Positions 29,959 through 37,884 of a stretch of 64,000 nucleotides of DNA are shown piece after piece. A model generated the notes under the pieces. The model was not told the DNA's origin and made no database searches. It worked only from the letters and a program-made list of their open reading frames with translations. Every line of letters begins with the position of its first letter. The stretch's first letter is position 1. Origin of the DNA: Symbiodinium natans (lineage: Eukaryota; Sar; Dinophyceae; Suessiales; Symbiodiniaceae); the NCBI GenBank assembly GCA_905221605.1, contig CAJNDS010002538.1, positions 37,501 through 101,500 on the forward strand, read 5' to 3'. A program made the position numbers and the translations under genes.

Positions 29959-30238
29959 ATCAGCAAAGACTGCCAGACAAAAACCCTCAAGCCCGGCGGA
30001 GATTTTTTTTGCATGAACCCCCCATGAAGCACGGGAGGCGGGTGCGTGGCGTGGCGTGTCTGGCTCCTGGCCGTCTCGATCTCAAAACCATTCCGGGAGG
30101 GGATCGAATCGAAGGCGAATCGAAGCCCAGGCTCCGGGTCTCTCGCGCCTTGTGCGCGGGAGCTGTGCAGGCAATGTGCCTTGCGTCGGAGGCTTTGGGA
30201 ACCAGCCCCTGGGAACCGCTGCCGCCCAAAGCTACGAA
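29959..30238. CDS. Possible exon, strand uncertain
   Basis: A repeat-free GC-rich stretch open on both strands (plus ACLAPGRLDLKTIPGGDRIE; minus SIRSPPGMVLRSRRPGAR). It ends exactly at a family A introner (30239), as real exons do elsewhere here. The strand cannot be chosen from composition alone. Confidence 0.3.
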
Positions 30239-30358
30239 CCTTGGAGACCAAATGAACCCGACGAAGGTTCATGGTTCCTCTATCCCTAAAACTCACGGGA
30301 GTATAGAAGTATATAGGGTGCTTGACGCCAAATTTGGGGTTCGTTTGGTCCCCCAAGG
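30239..30358. mobile_element. Introner, family A
   Basis: CCTTGGAGACCAAATGAACC at the left, GGTTCGTTTGGTCCCCCAAGG at the right, 120 bp. Internal words (AAGGTTCATGG, ATATAGGGTG) match other members. Confidence 0.65.
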
Positions 30359-30792
30359 AAAGATCCCCGAGTTCAGGCCATCTGGGACTAAATCTTCGGG
30401 TCACGCTGCTCTGGTAGAACGCAGGAGCGCGACACCGACAATGAGGGAATCAAAGACTTGGGGCTCAGCTGCGCCGGGTCCTTTGAACTGATCTCTACCT
30501 GCCTGGTCTTGAGTTTTAGGGTTTAGGGTGTAGGGTGTAGGGTTTAGGGTATCGGTCTGCTCGTTTTGGGCTTGCAAGGGTTGAGGGGTTCTCGAGTTCA
30601 GTAGATAGGGGCTTGGGGCTCAGGCTCTACAGCTTTAGCGTTCAGGGCCCATGGGGTTGTCTGGGTTGTCTAGACCTCAAAGCGCAGCTAGGCAGAGTGT
30701 TGTCAACATATGCCACAGCCCGGCACAGGAAAAGGGGCCGAGCTGCGACACAGCTGAAGGATGGGAGGGAGGTGCGGCCCCACCTCAACCTC

Positions 30793-30903
30793 CCTTGGGG
30801 ACGACATGAACCCCAAAAGGGTTTATGGTTCATATACCTTAATACGAATTATCGTAGTAGAGGGTGTAGGACCCCAACTTTAGGGTTCATGTGGTCCCCA
30901 AGG
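30793..30903. mobile_element. Introner, family A (well preserved, 111 bp)
   Basis: CCTTGGGGACGACATGAACC to GGGTTCATGTGGTCCCCAAGG. Interior GGTTTATGGTTCATATACC and TAGGACCCCAA are the family signature. Left flank 30690-30792 is a repeat-free candidate exon (plus STYATARHRKRGRAATQL). Confidence 0.75.
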
Positions 30904-30939
30904 TCTATACTAAAACGAGGCTCCATGATTCATGCTACC

Positions 30940-31070
30940 CTAAACCCTAAACCCTGAACCCTGAACCCTGAACCCTAAACCCTAAACCCTAAGCCCTAAA
31001 CCCTAAACCCTAAACCCTAAACCCTAAACCCTAAACCCTAAACCCTAAACCTAAACCCTAAACCCTAGAC
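30940..31070. repeat. CCCTAAA array, about 18 units
   Basis: With CCCTGAA units at the left end. It brackets the island 31075-31190 on its left; TTTAGGG/TCTAGGG follows at 31195. Confidence 0.9.
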
Positions 31071-31084
31071 TAGTGCGCTCTCAC

Positions 31085-31190
31085 CGTCAGGAGTTGGTGT
31101 GTCCCGAAGAGGTGCAGGCGCTGGAAGCTAAATGTCTTGAACACGAATTCCTGAGCTGGTCAACACCGGCCAAAGGGCGCAGGACGAAAT
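31085..31190 (+). CDS. Possible plus-strand exon
   Basis: The plus frame reads QELVCPEEVQALEAKCLEHE then FLSWSTPAKGRR. It is helical and free of stops while the minus strand is broken. Bracketed by CCCTAAA left and TTTAGGG right. Confidence 0.4.
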
Positions 31191-31578
31191 GTAGGGTTTA
31201 GGGTGTAGGGTTTAGGGTCTAGGGTCTAGGGTCTAGGGTCTAGGGTTTAGGGTTTAGGGTTTAGGGTTGAGAGTTTAGGGTTTAGGGCACGCTTGTTTTG
31301 CAGGCCTTTCTCGTCTACCTTCCCTTGGAAGGTGGCGGAGGGGGTGGGGGGGGCTTGTGTGAGTTTCCCTTCGGCGGTTGACTGCGTAGTTCAGGGGGTT
31401 AAAACTCGCACCCTTTTTGAAGTTGTACCCTGAAAGGTCTCCCTCAATATACTCCGAACATGGCCCTTCGATTCCCTCAGAGGATCCTTGAACAAGGCTC
31501 CCCAAACCCAAGGGTAGAACCTTAGGGGTCCAAGGTAGAATTCCAGGAGTAGTATAGGGACTCTCTTAAGGAGTATGT

Positions 31579-31716
31579 CTAAGGAGGGACCCCTAGAAGG
31601 GGCCCTTAGTCTGATTCCCCTATCCTAACCCCTACATTACTACCTTATGTAGTCCCTACATACCTAAGTCCATTAATAACCCCTAAGGCCCCTTGTAAGG
31701 GCCCCTCCTTTAGCCC
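31579..31716. mobile_element. Introner-like inverted repeat, family D (complete)
   Basis: AAGGAGGGACCCCTAGAAGG at the left, CCTTGTAAGGGCCCCTCCTT at the right. Subterminal GGGGCCCTTAG / CTAAGGCCCC extends the inverted repeat to about 30 bp. Interior AT-rich. Confidence 0.65.
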
Positions 31717-31974
31717 CTTGACTCTCCCTGGATAAGCGCCCAGGTTCGATCATAAGGGATGCATAGGTTGAAGGGCTCAGGTCCTCAGCCAGCTCTTTCG
31801 ACGCGCCTCACATCGGGGTGGGCTCGCGCACAGCCCCAAGGGTTTTATAGAGTTTAGATGAGACTGCGGCCCGAAACCCTACACCCTAAGTGAACACTAA
31901 TCCCTATAAACCCTAACCCTAAACCCCTAAACCCTAAACCCTAAACCCCTAAACCCTAAACCCTAAACCCTAGG

Positions 31975-32112
31975 GTTTCAAGGGCTTCATGTCCCCGGCC
32001 CCTGCCTGGCGCTGGCCGGTCTGGAGCCCGGAGCTCGGGAGCCAGGCCCGAAGAGGCCAGGAACGTCATCGACTCGACGCAGGTCTCAGCAGAGCCCGGC
32101 CCTACATCCCAT
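31975..32112 (-). CDS. Possible exon downstream of the kinase
   Basis: The minus strand reads ETCVESMTFLASSGLAPELR in a bracketed GC-rich island (CCCTAAA left, TTTAGGG right). It would lie 3' of the kinase domain on the same strand. Junctions unresolved. Confidence 0.35.
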
Positions 32113-32218
32113 TAGGGTTTAGGGTTCAGGGTTCAGGGTTCAGAGTTCAGGGTTCAGGGTTTAGGGTTTAGGGTTTAGGGTTTAGGGTTTAGGGTTTAGG
32201 ATTTAGGGTTTAGGGTTT

Positions 32219-32318
32219 AGGGGGTTTCCGAAGTTAGTGGGTGCCTTATTCTAAGGGGATCCTGCTATTTAGGGGGTCTATATTTTTAGGGGGTCCCCCT
32301 ATTTCGTAAACCCCCACG
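32219..32318. mobile_element. Introner, family E
   Basis: GGGGGTTTCCGAAGTTAGT at the left, CCCCTATTTCGTAAACCCCC at the right, 100 bp. Same ends as 21526 and 49756. Confidence 0.6.
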
Positions 32319-32324
32319 CGTCGG

Positions 32325-32449
32325 GAGGGGTTTCGGGCCCTTGCTTGCAGCTCGGCGGCTGGATTTCGCCTTGCGTCCGCCGAAAGCTGCCAGATGGACG
32401 TGAAGCACTGCAGTGCCTCAGACCCGTACTTCGTCACGGAGCTCGCCGC
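32325..32449 (-). CDS. Possible kinase-gene exon 3' of the catalytic domain
   Basis: The minus strand reads TKYGSEALQCFTSIWQLSAD then ARRNPAAELQAR. It is separated from the last catalytic exon (32530) only by a roughly 80-bp array of the CCCTAAA type, which on minus reads GTTTAGGG...TTTAG. The array itself offers a GT donor and TTTAG acceptor. The phase across this junction was not resolved. Confidence 0.4.
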
Positions 32450-32529
32450 GACCCTAAACCCGAAACCCTAAACCCTAAACCCTAAACCCTAAACCCTGAA
32501 AACTAAACCCTAAACCCTAAACCCTAAAC

Positions 32530-32600
32530 CGAGTGCGGGGCCGTCGGCCGTTCCGAAGGCTGCCTTGCCAGCATTCCTCCCAGGAAGATCCGAACACCGG
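32530..32600 (-). CDS. Kinase exon: C-lobe, subdomain XI
   Basis: Reads GVRIFLGGMLARQPSERPTA then PHS, the R-P-T-A of subdomain XI. The donor is CACTCG|GTTTAGGG, so the telomere-like array begins at the donor. The 5' edge lacks a clean AG. Confidence 0.7.
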
Positions 32601-35600
32601 ACGGGTTTAGGGTTTAGGGTTTAGGGTTTGGGGTTTAGGAGAAAACCCTGAGCTGATGCTGGAGTCTTAAGGTCCCTATTAAGGACTGTTAGTATCAGGG
32701 GGTACCTAGAATTCTTATTAAGGACTGTTAAGTATCAGGGGGTACATCCCAACGGGAGTCCTCTCAAACACGACTGCACCCGCGGCTCGCAGCATTCCGG
32801 GCAAGATTTCATGGCCAGCGCGACATCACATCGGAGCGAGCTGGCAAGAATCTCCTGCACAGCACACCACTTCAGGTTTGGGATCTATCATCCTGGTTTG
32901 GAGTTCCCTTCTCAGCGGAATAATGTACGCCTGATGTCTGAACCCTAAACCCTAAACCCAAAACCTGACTCAAGGACTGTTCTGTGGCCTTCGTGCTACC
33001 TCCGGGAAACGGAAGTCGCCCCGAGAGCAATGTGTACCTTGGCTGCGGAGACCCAAAAACCATGCAGATCGAGGACAAACTCCGCGAGAAAGGGCTTCGG
33101 GTTTATGGGTTTAGCGCTTAGGGTTTGGGGTTTGGGGCTAGGACTTCATTGCCTCCGCGTTGCCATAGAGCACCCGCACCAAAAACATCCACTTTCTCGC
33201 AGTGAGGTCGCTGCTCGATGATTTCAGGAGCTGCGTATCCTGTTCCCATCATCTTAGGGAGAACATGCTAGGCTATGCCAAGGAGAGGCAGAGGCAACCA
33301 GGAAGCACAACCACAGGGGGGTTTAGGGTTTAGGGTTTAGGGTTTTAGGGTTTAGGGTTTAGGGTCCCAAAGACGAGTCCTGGCGAGCCACCACTCCGTC
33401 GTAAGGCGGACGGATCGTCTAAGGATGCAGCGATGCTGAAATCAACCAGCATAGGGCGATGGTCAGCGTGTAAGATCACATTTTCCTTGGCGGTTCCATG
33501 CTTAAACCCTGACCCTAAGCCCTAAACCCTAAACACCCTAAACCTTACAAGCCCCAAACCCTAAAACTCACAGAAATCCCTGCAATCCAACTGGCAAGCT
33601 TCTGGCTTCACATCTCGGTGGACGACTCGCCGGCTGTGCAGGAAAGCCAGCGCCGACGTCACGCCGATCATGGTCTCGATCCCTCTGCGTCGTGGAAGAG
33701 CCTTCTGGCAAGTCTTCGGTGATATTTTAATAAATAAAAAGGACTCAAGAACTGCAAAAGTGTTGAAAGATCTTAAACCCTGAGCTCTATAACCCTTGTC
33801 CCTATTCCCTGAATCCCCAACCCCTAAACCCTAAATGAAGCCCAGAAGGGCTGGTGGTCCATATACCCCAACAAGGATCATAGCCCAACTTTGTCCCCAA
33901 TTTTGTCCCTTGGGGGGTAACTGATCCCTAAACGGGCCTATGGTCCACATACCCCGAATGCAGGGATTATAATATAGGGTATAGGATCCCAATTTTAGGG
34001 ATGATTTGGTCCGTCAGGCTAAACTAGGTTACCTTTTCCGGGCCCCCTATATGGTATGGCACCAAAAGGAGGTCCAAAGGTCCCAATAATTTAAAGCGCC
34101 ACCCCTCTGGACAACTGAAGAACACGACCTGAGAGTGAGGCCAACAGGAAAAACTATAAACCCTAAACCCCTAAATCCCTAAAACCAGTAATTCCCTAAA
34201 CCCCTCACCCCCCTTAACCCCGCCTAGAACCCCCAAAAGCCCAAAAGCCCCAAAAGCCCCAAGAGCCCCTAAACCCCTTACACTCCTAAAGCCACTGAAG
34301 CCCTGAACCCCTCAACCTCTTTTCGGGACGAGTGTCGCCACGTGCAAGTCGGGCTCCAAGATCTCCACGGGAACCGAGCTCCATGACCTGAGAACTAGTT
34401 CTTTTTGGGGTTTCTTGTGTTTAGGGTTTAGGGCTTAGCGTTTTGTGATTCCCACACTGCGGCTCCAAGTACGGACTTTATTTTAAGGGTTTCTGCCATA
34501 TACTTGTACTATCTTGAGGGTTCTACTTGTACCGGTACTTCAGCACCTGTCCTATTTGTTGGAGCTTGCAGCTATGGAGGGAAGCTCACTCACGCAGCGT
34601 GAGGACTTGGGACGACTGGGCGCCGCGCCAACGCGTAGCGCGTACGCTGGCCCGAAGCGTCCCCCTTCTCCACACCGAACCTTCACTACACGTCAAGACA
34701 TCCGGCTTTTAGGGGTATAACGGACCCCTAGAAGGGACCCTTAATCTTCTTCTCTTTGTCGGGTCCCTCCTTGAGGCCCTTGACCGGCTGGTTAGCTGGA
34801 GCGGCTGGCGTAGAACATCAACTGTGATATGACCTGGACTACTGCAGCCACAGCAGCACGCCAAGCAAGGAGACGATGTTGGGATGCTCGCCCGTCTCAG
34901 ACATGAAGCGAACTTCTCTTCTGACGTAATCCTCATCCGAGTCGGTGACCTGCCAAAAGAGACCAAAAACCCTAAGACACCGAAGGCCCTAACTTCCGAA
35001 GCCCTGAGCCCGACCGAAAGCAAAAACGCGGGGGCCCCTAAACCCTAACTACACCCCAAACCCCAAAGCCCAAAACCCCCAACCCTAAACCCCAAACCCT
35101 AAATCCCAAACCCTAATTAATTACACAGAACCCCAAACCCTAAACCCCCGAACCCCAAACCCCAAACCCTAACCCCAAATCCTAAACCCTAAACCCCAAA
35201 CCCCAAACCCTAAACCCTAAACCCAAAACCCCAAAACCCCAAAACCCTAAACCCCAAACCCCAAACCGTAAACCCCAAACCCTAAACCCTAAACCCCAAA
35301 CCCCAAACCCCCCTAAACCCTGGCTAAACCCTAAACCCTAAACCCCAAACCCCAAACGCCAAACCCTCAACCCTAAACCCCAAACCCTAAACCCTAAACC
35401 CTAAACCCCAAACGGGCCTTGACCGCCACCCTGCGGCCCCGACTCCGGGAAGTCCTCTTTGAAGGCGAAGCCTTCCGCGTTGGAAGGCCCTAAACCCTAA
35501 ACCCTAAACCCGAAACCCTAAACCCGAAACCCTAAAGCCTAAACCCTAAACCCTAAACCCCCAAGCCCTCGTAACTTGAAATTATTTGAAGTCAAAAACG

Positions 35601-36395
35601 AACTCCCCGAAACTCCTCAAAACGTCCCGAAACTTCCCCCGGACCTGAACCCTTAAAAGATTTCAATCCAACCCCATAAACCCTAAAGTCCTCAGTGAGG
35701 CCCCCTCAACCCTGGAGCGGCAAATATGTGATGTTGGGATCAACTCGGATTGGGCTCCTGGGGCTTGTGTAGCCTTGAGGCTGGCGGTTTTTTCCCGGTC
35801 AGATTAGGGTTTTGGGTTTGTAGGGTTTAGGGTTTAGGGTTTAGGGTTTAGGGTTTAGGGTTTAGGGTTTAGGGTTTAGGCCTTACAGGGTTTCAGGTTT
35901 AGGGGTTACGTAGGGTTTACAGGGGTTAGTGTGGCCGAAGGCTGCAACCTCCGTGTGCTCACCCCGCCTTGAACTCACCGACAAAGACTGTCCCATGCAG
36001 GCCTGACATTCACTGGCCGGCAAAACGTGAGTGAGCCGTACTTGGAGGTTCATGACAGTGTACGTAGGGGTATTGCAAGTACCCTAACATGGCTATCAGT
36101 ATAGTTGCTGTTATTCTTATTCACCTACTTATATGTAAACGTGAACCTCCTAGTGCTTACGGTATGATACGGTATGCAGTCGTTTGCCGCAAGTGTGCCG
36201 GGTTTCGGGTTCGGGGTCGTCATATCCCGCACCTTGTCCACAGGGTCTCACGGTGTCATAGGTCTCTTGCAAGTCCCAACGTATGGCTCCGCGTCGGCTG
36301 AGAGACTGCAGAAAGTGCTGCAAGCTGTCGGAGTGGAAATGGCCCATGAGCAGCCACACCTGGGGTACGTCGTCATATTCCGTACAATTCCATAC
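32530..36395 (-). CDS. Protein kinase gene, catalytic domain split over at least 11 exons
   Basis: Reading right to left on minus, consecutive islands carry kinase subdomains in order: Gly-rich loop (CGQGLHGTVFVGEFK, 36233 plus 35968), beta-3 lysine (RRVAVK, 35418), alpha-C and HPNIVSLLGV (34860), hinge VMELGSRGDL (34322), catalytic loop VVHRDVKPE (33600), DFS in place of DFG (33375), APE in GTGYAAPE (33164), DVFGAGALW then YTLLSGRLPF (33164/32965), and C-lobe LARQPSERPTAPHS (32530). Several exon lengths match the codon phase exactly. Role by family: ATP-dependent Ser/Thr-type phosphorylation; the substrate is unknown. HRD Asp, the beta-3 Lys and APE are present. DFG reads D-F-S, and the catalytic Asn lies in AKENVIL after an intron following KPE. 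A few residues between beta-4 and beta-5 are missing, so one micro-exon was not found. Coordinates span introns. Confidence 0.85.
32810..32869 (-). CDS. Kinase exon: alpha-G region (left edge uncertain)
   Basis: After acceptor cctgaag|TGG it reads WCAVQEILASSLRCDV in phase with the preceding exon. The donor was not fixed; GAT|GT is possible. Confidence 0.5.
32965..33037 (-). CDS. Kinase exon: YTLLSGRLPF
   Basis: 73 bases: one phase base plus 24 codons. The acceptor is gccaag|G and the donor AGTCAG|GT. It joins TG|G to complete Trp before YTLLSGRLPFPGGS. Subdomains IX-X. Confidence 0.85.
33164..33252 (-). CDS. Kinase exon: APE motif and DVFGAGAL
   Basis: 89 bases: 29 codons plus two. The acceptor is cctaag|ATG and the donor CTATG|GC. 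Reads MMGTGYAAPEIIEQRPHCEK then VDVFGAGAL. A clear activation-segment end and alpha-F start. Confidence 0.9.
33375..33500 (-). CDS. Kinase exon: AKEN and DFS
   Basis: Exactly 42 codons, phase 0/0. The acceptor is gtttaag|CAT and the donor GGACTC|GT. Reads HGTAKENVILHADHRPMLVD then FSIAASLDD. It supplies the catalytic-loop Asn and the metal-binding Asp, with Ser replacing Gly of DFG. Confidence 0.9.
33600..33704 (-). CDS. Kinase exon: HRDVKPE
   Basis: Exactly 35 codons, phase 0/0. The acceptor is cttgccag|AAG and the donor CCAGAA|GC. Reads GIETMIGVTSALAFLHSRRV then VHRDVKPE. A GC-AG intron with clear frame. Confidence 0.9.
33829..34015. mobile_element. Nested or tandem family A introner remnants
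   Basis: One full-length diverged copy (CCCTTGGGGGGTAACTGATCC to GATGATTTGGTCCGTCAGG, 33896-34015) lies directly right of a second partial copy with the same interior (TGGTCCATATACCCC). Both lie in the kinase intron between hinge and HRD exons. Confidence 0.5.
34322..34387 (-). CDS. Kinase exon: hinge VMELGSRGDL
   Basis: After acceptor gttctcag|GTC it reads VMELGSRGDLGARLARGDTR, the beta-5 / alpha-D segment. The left edge is not fixed. Confidence 0.75.
34716..34795. mobile_element. Family D introner remnant
   Basis: GGACCCCTAGAAGGGACCCTT at the left and GGGTCCCTCCTTGAGG at the right, shorter than the complete copy at 31579. Confidence 0.4.
34860..34949 (-). CDS. Kinase exon: alpha-C and HPNIVSLLGV
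   Basis: After acceptor ttggcag|GTC in phase 0 it reads VTDSDEDYVRREVRFMSETG then EHPNIVSLLGV. The Glu of RREV should pair with the VAVK lysine. The donor is near GGC|GT. Confidence 0.85.
35040..35415. repeat. Long CCCTAAA / CCCCAAA array
   Basis: About 370 bp of interleaved CCCTAAA and CCCCAAA units, the longest array in the window. It sits wholly in a kinase intron, between the VAVK exon and the HPNIV exon. A second block is at 35490-35565. Confidence 0.95.
35418..35471 (-). CDS. Kinase exon: beta-3 VAVK
   Basis: Exactly 18 codons, phase 0/0: ASPSKRTSRSRGRRVAVK. The acceptor is cgcggaag|GCT and the donor GTCAAG|GC. It joins GEFK on one side and VTDSDED on the other with frame kept. Confidence 0.85.
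35815..35880. repeat. TTTAGGG array
   Basis: About nine units in the intron between the 35-base Gly-loop exon and the VAVK exon. Together with CCCTAAA at 35490-35565 it fits the bracket rule for the intron. Confidence 0.9.
35968..36002 (-). CDS. Kinase micro-exon (35 bp): Gly-rich loop
   Basis: Two phase bases plus 11 codons: (G)LHGTVFVGEFK. The acceptor is aatgtcag|GC and the donor TTCAAG|GC. With the preceding exon it rebuilds G-Q-G-L-H-G-T-V-F. Confidence 0.85.
36035..36155. mobile_element. Introner, family B
   Basis: ACTTGGAGGTTCATGACAG at the left, GTGAACCTCCTAGT at the right, about 120 bp. It lies in the intron between the first two kinase exons. Confidence 0.6.
36233..36395 (-). CDS. 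Kinase exon: N-flank and first loop glycine
   Basis: The minus strand reads NCTEYDDVPQVWLLMGHFHS and ends IRWDLQETYDTVRPCGQ with donor GGACAAG|GT. Joined to the next exon it gives PCGQGLHGTVFVG. The right edge coincides with a family B introner (36396-36515), but a clean AG is absent there. The plus strand is also open; the in-frame join to the kinase favours minus. Confidence 0.7.
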
Positions 36396-36515
36396 GCGGA
36401 GGTTCAGGGCACTTAAAACCCAATTATGAGTGCAGCTATAACCCACTTATAGGCTCCTTAAGTACCCTGAAAGGGTTATAGTTGGGTTACGAAGTACCCT
36501 GAACCTCCAAGTACA
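36396..36515. mobile_element. Introner, family B
   Basis: GCGGAGGTTCAGGGCACTT at the left, AAGTACCCTGAACCTCCAAG at the right. A near-perfect inverted repeat of about 19 bp abutting the kinase exon. Confidence 0.65.
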
Positions 36516-36715
36516 TCCACGGCCATAGTGGATCACTACATTACATTTACAGTATTCAACCCAACAAAACTTCCGAGGTGCTGGCTTCAATAAGAAACCC
36601 TCACTACAGACTCGAGATCACCAGAGCGGTTTTGTGGGCCAAGACACAGGGCGATGAGCATCCGTCTTCTCGACTTCCGGAGCCACAAGCCTTACTGTTG
36701 GTTCGCAGGAAGTGA

Positions 36716-36830
36716 GGGAAGTAGGGTCTTATATCTATATATATATATATGTAGATATCTATATATACCCTTTATAGGGTATCTCTATATACCCTTTAAG
36801 GGATATAAGGTCCCCCGATTCCGCCATACC
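36716..36830. mobile_element. TA-rich inverted-repeat element
   Basis: GTAGGGTCTTATATC at the left, GATATAAGGTCCCCC at the right, with a TATA microsatellite and the hairpin word CCCTTTAAGGG inside. Probably another introner family. Confidence 0.45.
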
Positions 36831-36835
36831 CCTAC

Positions 36836-36962
36836 TGTCCAACAGAAAGAAGCAGGATCTGAGTTGGCTTCTGCTCCCCAGAAGTGCAGGGCGGTGCATC
36901 CGTGCACAGGAGGTCCGACCATTCCAGAGGTATGCAAAGCGATTGACCGCGATGACGGTCCT
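36836..36962 (-). CDS. Possible ankyrin-like exon upstream of the kinase
   Basis: The minus strand reads GPPVHGCTALHFWGAEANSD, close to an ankyrin-repeat G-x-T-A-L-H core. The plus strand is also open (PTIPEVCKAIDRDDGP). If minus, the kinase may carry N-terminal ankyrin repeats. Edges uncertain. Confidence 0.35.
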
Positions 36963-37075
36963 GGTTTAGGGTTTAGGGTTTAGGGTTTAGGGTTTAGGGT
37001 TTAGGGTTTAGGGTTTAGGGTTTAGGGTTTAGGGTCTAGGGTCTAGGGTCTAGGGTTTAGGGTTTAGGGTTTTTG
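36963..37075. repeat. TTTAGGG array with TCTAGGG block
   Basis: About 16 units, three of them TCTAGGG. Confidence 0.9.
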
Positions 37076-37171
37076 GCAAGTATAGCATGCAGTACCAGAA
37101 GCGAACGCACGCATAGAACACCACTGTACAACTGTAACCCTAAACATTTTACCTCCACTATCTGCCACGTC

Positions 37172-37354
37172 CCTTGGGGACGAACTGAAGCCTAAAAGGC
37201 CTGTGTTCCATATTAGCATGTGCCCTAACGAATTTAGAGTAGTATAGTAGGGTTTAGGATTTAGGGTTTATAAGGTTTAGGGTTTAGGGTATAGGGTTTA
37301 GGGTTTAGGGTTTAGGGCAGGATCCCAATTTTAGCGATCATTTGGTCTCGAAGG
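37172..37354. mobile_element. Family A introner with a telomere-like array inside
   Basis: Left half CCTTGGGGACGAACTGAAGCC and right half CCCAATTTTAGCGATCATTT to GGTCTCGAAGG belong to family A. Between them TTTAGGG repeats (37250-37318) replace part of the interior. The array therefore arose inside, or invaded, an introner. Confidence 0.6.
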
Positions 37355-37424
37355 TCCTGGTACTGGATCCCGACCGCCGTTAAGCAGATCGAGTCTTGCT
37401 GCATGTGTTCCTGAGTAGCCAGAA

Positions 37425-37500
37425 CCCCTAAACCCTAAACCCTAAACCCTAAACCCTAAACCCTAAACCCTAAACCCTAAACCCTAAACCCTAAACCCAA
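37425..37500. repeat. CCCTAAA array
   Basis: About 10 units, left of island 37505-37625 (minus SPGLDGLRHVLDEAARSMGQ, a possible exon). TTTAGGG follows from about 37630. Confidence 0.9.
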
Positions 37501-37771
37501 AAAAAACGGGCAAAGGGGCACCACTAGGCTACTCTAAGGCTCCCAAGGCAGCTGGCCCATGCTGCGTGCAGCCTCGTCCAAAACGTGTCGGAGGCCGTCG
37601 AGACCTGGCGACATATCAGGGTTTCGGGCGTAGGGTTTATAGGGTTTAGGGTTTAGAGCTTAGGGCTTAGGGTTTAGGGTTTAGGGTTCAGGGTTTAGGA
37701 AGTATTGGCGACCCTATAAACCCCAAACCGAACCCTAACTAAACCCTACAAACCCTAAACCCCCATGGCAG

Positions 37772-37884
37772 GACAAATCCTTCAACACTGTCCGCCTTCA
37801 TGCTGCGACACTTGCAGCGGAAACTTTGCAGGAATCCCGTGCACCGGATGGAGCCAGCACGTCCCTGATGTCTCACCAAACGGG
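37772..37884 (+). CDS. Possible plus-strand exon
   Basis: Acceptor ccatggcag|GAC, donor ACGGG|GTGAGG. Reads DKSFNTVRLHAATLAAETLQ then ESRAPDGASTSLMSHQT. The donor is a textbook GT. The other frames are less protein-like. No domain recognised. Confidence 0.45.

Noticed and set aside
36174..36416. Plus-strand exon reading YGSASAERLQKVLQ
   Set aside because: Protein-like, but the minus strand joins in frame to the kinase Gly-rich loop (CGQ then GLHGTV), which is much stronger evidence.
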